From: JAQBGV01 sp032128395
GTDB lineage: Bacteria > Planctomycetota > UBA8108 > UBA1146
Length of the DNA: 9,168 nt
Direction: 5' to 3'
NCBI GenBank assembly: GCA_032128395.1
Contig: JAQBGV010000081.1
Span: forward strand, 1-9,168
The notes under the pieces were generated by a model, which searched no databases, was not told where the DNA came from, and saw nothing but the letters and a program-made list of their open reading frames with translations. Positions 6,401-9,168 of this stretch are shown here, one piece after another. Numbering within the stretch: position 1 is the first letter of the stretch; each line of letters begins with the position of its first letter. A program made the position numbers and the translations under genes.

Positions 6401-8412
6401 AGACTGTCGTATTCGCCTACCATCTCATGGGTCGACTCGGACTCGAGGCCCTGCTCGCCCAAGGCTTCGAAGTGTCCGCGGTGTTCACGCACCGGGACGC
6501 TCCGAACGAGACACTCTCGTTCCAATCGGTCGCCGACTACGCCTCCTCCCGGGGGATCGAGGTCCACGCCCCGGAGGATGTCGACCACCCGCTGTGGGTC
6601 GAACGGATCCGGGAGATGGAGCCGGACATCATCTTCTCGATCTACTACCGGAACATCATCGGGGGGGAGATCCTCGCCATCCCCCGCCGAGGGGCGCTCA
6701 ATCTCCACGGCTCGCTCCTCCCCCGCTACCGCGGTCGCTGCCCGCTCAACTGGGTGCTCGTCCACGGGGAGAAAGAGACCGGCGTGACGCTCCACCACAT
6801 GACACCCCGTCCCGACGACGGCGACATCGTCGATCAAGTTCGAGTGCCGATCGACGACGAAGACACCGCGGCCACCCTCCTCGCGAAGTGCGGACGTGCC
6901 AGTCGAACCCTCTGGGACCGCACCCTCCCGAAGATCCGGGAAGGAGTCGCTCCTCGTACTCCCCAGGACTCGGCCCTCGCCTCCTACTTCGGGGGACGAC
7001 GCCCCACCGATGGCAAGATCGACTGGGACCGCTCCGCGACCGAAATTCGCAACCTCGTACGGGCGGTCACTCGTCCGTGGCCAGGTGCGTTCGGCACCGT
7101 CGGCCGAAGAAAGGTGCTGATCTGGTCCGCGACGGTGGTTTCCTCCGGCCCCGGACCCCGAGACCCGGGGGAGATCGCGTCGACCGACCCGCTGGTCATC
7201 GCGTGCGGCGGGGACTCCCTTCAAATCGATCTCGGGCAGGTGGAGGGCTATGTCTCGATGTGCGGCGCTCAGCTCGCACGAGAACTCAATCTGGTCCCCG
7301 GTCTCCGCTTCGACTCGAAGGCTCCGAGCGCGGAGGCTCGCCGCAAGAAGACCGTGCTGATACTCGGCGTCAACGGCTTCATCGGTTCTGCGCTCGGGGA
7401 GGCACTTCTCGAGAGCGGCCGCTTCAAGGTCCTGGGAATGGACCTGCGCAGCAACAACATCGAACACCTCCTCGATCGCCCCGGATTCCGGTTCACGGAA
7501 GGGGACATCTCGATCCACCGCGAATGGATCGAATACAACGTTCGAAAGTGCGACGTGGTGCTCCCCCTGGTCGCGATCGCCACTCCGATCGAATACACCC
7601 GCAACCCGCTCCGGGTGTTCGAGCTCGACTTCGAGGAGAACCTGAAGGTCATCCGGTACTGCGTGAAGTACGGGAAGCGCATCATCTTTCCTTCCACCTC
7701 CGAGGTGTACGGCATGTGCTCGGAGCCGACTTTCGACGAGGACAGCTCGCAGCTGGTGCTCGGTCCGATCCAGAAGGAGCGCTGGATCTACTCCTGCTCC
7801 AAGCAACTCCTCGACCGGGTGATCTGGGCGTACGGGAAGCACGAGGGGCTGCGTTTCACGCTGTTCCGCCCCTTCAACTGGATCGGTCCCCGTCTCGACA
7901 GCATCGACGCGGCCCGCATCGGCAGCTCTCGCGCCATCACGCAGCTGGTCCTCAATCTGGTCGAGGGATCCCCGATCCAGCTCATCGATGGCGGCGAGCA
8001 GAAGCGTTGCTTCACCGACGTGGCGGAAGGGGTCGACTGCCTGCGGAGGATCATCGAGGACGACCGCGACCGGTGCGACGGGCAGATCATCAACATCGGC
8101 AATCCGGACAACGAGGCGAGCATCCGCGAGCTTGCGGAGATGCTCGTCGAGCGGTTCGACGCGCACCCTCTCCGATCGCACTTTCCACCCTTCGCCGGAT
8201 ATCGCGCGGTGGAGAGCCGGTCCTACTACGGCGAGGGGTACGAGGACGTGCAGCACCGCAGACCTCGTATCGAGAACGCTCGCAAGATGCTCGGCTGGAT
8301 CCCAAAGATCGGCCTCGAGCCCTCGGTCGATCGAACCCTCGATTTCTTCCTTCGAGATCATCTCGAGAAGAACGCTGCCCCCCACCAGTCCGGCGCGAGA
8401 CTCCAGGCATGA
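6397..8412 (+). CDS. arnA: ArnA: bifunctional UDP-L-Ara4N formyltransferase / UDP-glucuronate decarboxylase
   Basis: A 671-residue two-domain cytoplasmic enzyme, close to the 660 residues of E. coli ArnA. The N-terminal half (about 1-305) is a 10-formyl-tetrahydrofolate-dependent formyltransferase with catalytic N102 and H104 in LNLHGSLLPRYRGR and D140 in RPDDGDIV. The C-terminal half (about 316-660) is an SDR-type NAD-dependent decarboxylase with GVNGFIG (324-330), TPIEYTRNPL, STSEVYG (433-439, E436), Y465 and K469 in YSCSKQ, LFRPFNW and R621. By alignment from memory these correspond to E. coli E434, Y463, K467 and R619. Both active sites look intact. The decarboxylase half is far more conserved than the transferase half. 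The ATG overlaps the ArnC stop as ATGA, with GAGG 4 nt upstream, so translational coupling is likely. The gene supplies both the second committed step and the formylation that pulls the ArnB equilibrium forward. Confidence 0.97.
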   Translation: MKTVVFAYHLMGRLGLEALLAQGFEVSAVFTHRDAPNETLSFQSVADYASSRGIEVHAPEDVDHPLWVERIREMEPDIIFSIYYRNIIGGEILAIPRRGALNLHGSLLPRYRGRCPLNWVLVHGEKETGVTLHHMTPRPDDGDIVDQVRVPIDDEDTAATLLAKCGRASRTLWDRTLPKIREGVAPRTPQDSALASYFGGRRPTDGKIDWDRSATEIRNLVRAVTRPWPGAFGTVGRRKVLIWSATVVSSGPGPRDPGEIASTDPLVIACGGDSLQIDLGQVEGYVSMCGAQLARELNLVPGLRFDSKAPSAEARRKKTVLILGVNGFIGSALGEALLESGRFKVLGMDLRSNNIEHLLDRPGFRFTEGDISIHREWIEYNVRKCDVVLPLVAIATPIEYTRNPLRVFELDFEENLKVIRYCVKYGKRIIFPSTSEVYGMCSEPTFDEDSSQLVLGPIQKERWIYSCSKQLLDRVIWAYGKHEGLRFTLFRPFNWIGPRLDSIDAARIGSSRAITQLVLNLVEGSPIQLIDGGEQKRCFTDVAEGVDCLRRIIEDDRDRCDGQIINIGNPDNEASIRELAEMLVERFDAHPLRSHFPPFAGYRAVESRSYYGEGYEDVQHRRPRIENARKMLGWIPKIGLEPSVDRTLDFFLRDHLEKNAAPHQSGARLQA

Positions 8413-9168
8413 TCGTCGGCTTGCGGGTCGACGTGGACACGTATCGGGGCACTCGACGAGGGGTCCCTGCGCTGCTCGAGATCCTCGAGCGACACGGCGT
8501 GCTCGCCTCGTTCTTCTTCACAGTCGGCCCGGACAATATGGGGCGACACCTCTGGCGCCTCCTTCGTCCCGCCTTCCTCGCAAAGATGCTCCGCACCCGG
8601 GCGGCGAGCCTGTACGGCTGGGACATCATCCTTCGAGGGACGATGTGGCCAGGTCCGAGAATCGGCAAGCGCTGTCGCGCTGAGATCCGCGAGGCCGATC
8701 AGCGAGGCCATGAGGTGGGGCTCCACGCCTGGGACCATCACGCCTGGCAGGCGCATGTCGACGAGTGGGACCCCGATCGGGTCCACCGGGCGATCGAGCG
8801 CGGATTCGAGACCTTGGGCGAGATCATCGGTCACGCACCCGGAGCGAGCGCGACGCCGGGGTGGCGGACGAACGACACCGTGCTCCACGTGAAGTCTCGA
8901 TTCTCCTTCCGATACAACAGCGACTGTCGGGGCGAGTGCATCTTCGACCCGATCGTCGATGGCGAGACACTCGCCCAACCGCAGATCCCGGTCACGTTGC
9001 CGACCTACGATGAGGCGCTCGGACGGGAAGGCGTGACGAGTGCGAACTACAACGATCTGCTCTTCGAGCGGATCCGACCGGGTGCCTTGAACGTGCTCAC
9101 CGTGCACGCCGAAGTCGAGGGGATCGCCTGCGCGGAACTCTTCGACGACTTCCTGGTGCGTGGACTGG
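8409..9168 (+). CDS. arnD: ArnD: 4-deoxy-4-formamido-L-arabinose-phosphoundecaprenol deformylase (partial)
   Basis: A polysaccharide-deacetylase (NodB-type) enzyme that removes the formyl group from the undecaprenyl-linked sugar before it is flipped. The first 253 codons are present and the right edge cuts off the end; from the usual length of about 300, roughly 45 residues are missing. Motifs seen are GLRVDVDTYRGT with D8 and D10, SFFFTVGPDNMGRHLWRL (34-51), AASLYGWDI, HEVGLHAWDHHAWQAH (101-116, containing H106, D109, H110), GWR (151-153), RYNSDCRG (168-175), PQIPVTLPT and TVHAEVEG (231-238, H233). Nearly all are the same as in E. coli ArnD from memory. The ATG overlaps the ArnA stop as ATGA. 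The Shine-Dalgarno is poor, so translation probably depends on coupling with ArnA. Confidence 0.95.
   Translation, partial: MIVGLRVDVDTYRGTRRGVPALLEILERHGVLASFFFTVGPDNMGRHLWRLLRPAFLAKMLRTRAASLYGWDIILRGTMWPGPRIGKRCRAEIREADQRGHEVGLHAWDHHAWQAHVDEWDPDRVHRAIERGFETLGEIIGHAPGASATPGWRTNDTVLHVKSRFSFRYNSDCRGECIFDPIVDGETLAQPQIPVTLPTYDEALGREGVTSANYNDLLFERIRPGALNVLTVHAEVEGIACAELFDDFLVRGL

Noticed and set aside
6244..8385. 713-codon open frame on the minus strand
   Set aside because: It lies antisense to arnA, whose catalytic residues and conserved blocks are unmistakable. Its translation is rich in Asp, Arg, Val and Glu with no recognisable motif, typical of an antisense shadow in GC-rich DNA.

Overview
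The window comes from a strongly GC-rich Gram-negative bacterium. It carries a nearly complete pathway for modifying lipid A with 4-amino-4-deoxy-L-arabinose (L-Ara4N), which presupposes lipopolysaccharide and an outer membrane. The codon bias (heavy use of C/G in third positions, TGA stops, GTG starts) and the gene order are not those of Enterobacteriaceae. The sequence alone does not fix the phylum; a non-enterobacterial, possibly environmental lineage is my inference.

Left part (1-1074, minus strand): a two-component system. The OmpR/PhoB-type response regulator comes first (1074 to 388), and a membrane sensor histidine kinase follows, overlapping it by 14 nt and running off the left edge. 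Centre-left (1075-1294): a 220-bp divergent intergenic region. It has promoter-like elements facing both ways, a perfect 7-bp-arm palindrome between them (1136-1153), a 9-bp direct repeat, and a perfect hairpin (1195-1213) in the predicted leader of the plus-strand operon.

Right part (1295-9168, plus strand): one tightly packed operon. It holds a UPF0104/lysylphosphatidylglycerol-synthase-type membrane protein (flippase-like), an ArnT-type glycosyltransferase continuous in frame with an ArnB aminotransferase (979 codons with no stop between them), ArnC, bifunctional ArnA, and ArnD (cut by the right edge). After the first 16-nt gap, the ArnB/ArnC, ArnC/ArnA and ArnA/ArnD junctions are each a 4-nt ATGA overlap.

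How the genes work together, from known Arn biochemistry: the ArnA C-terminal half oxidatively decarboxylates UDP-glucuronate to the 4-keto-pentose. ArnB transaminates it to UDP-L-Ara4N and the ArnA N-terminal half formylates the amine. ArnC moves the formylated sugar to undecaprenyl phosphate and ArnD removes the formyl group. The lipid-linked sugar is flipped across the inner membrane and ArnT transfers it to lipid A. The usual flippase subunits ArnE/ArnF are not in the window, so the flippase-like protein leading the operon is a candidate substitute. The divergent two-component system is placed where a PmrAB-like regulator would sit. The most unusual feature is the ArnT-ArnB in-frame fusion, which conflicts with the expected membrane topology and has a strong internal ribosome binding site at the domain junction.
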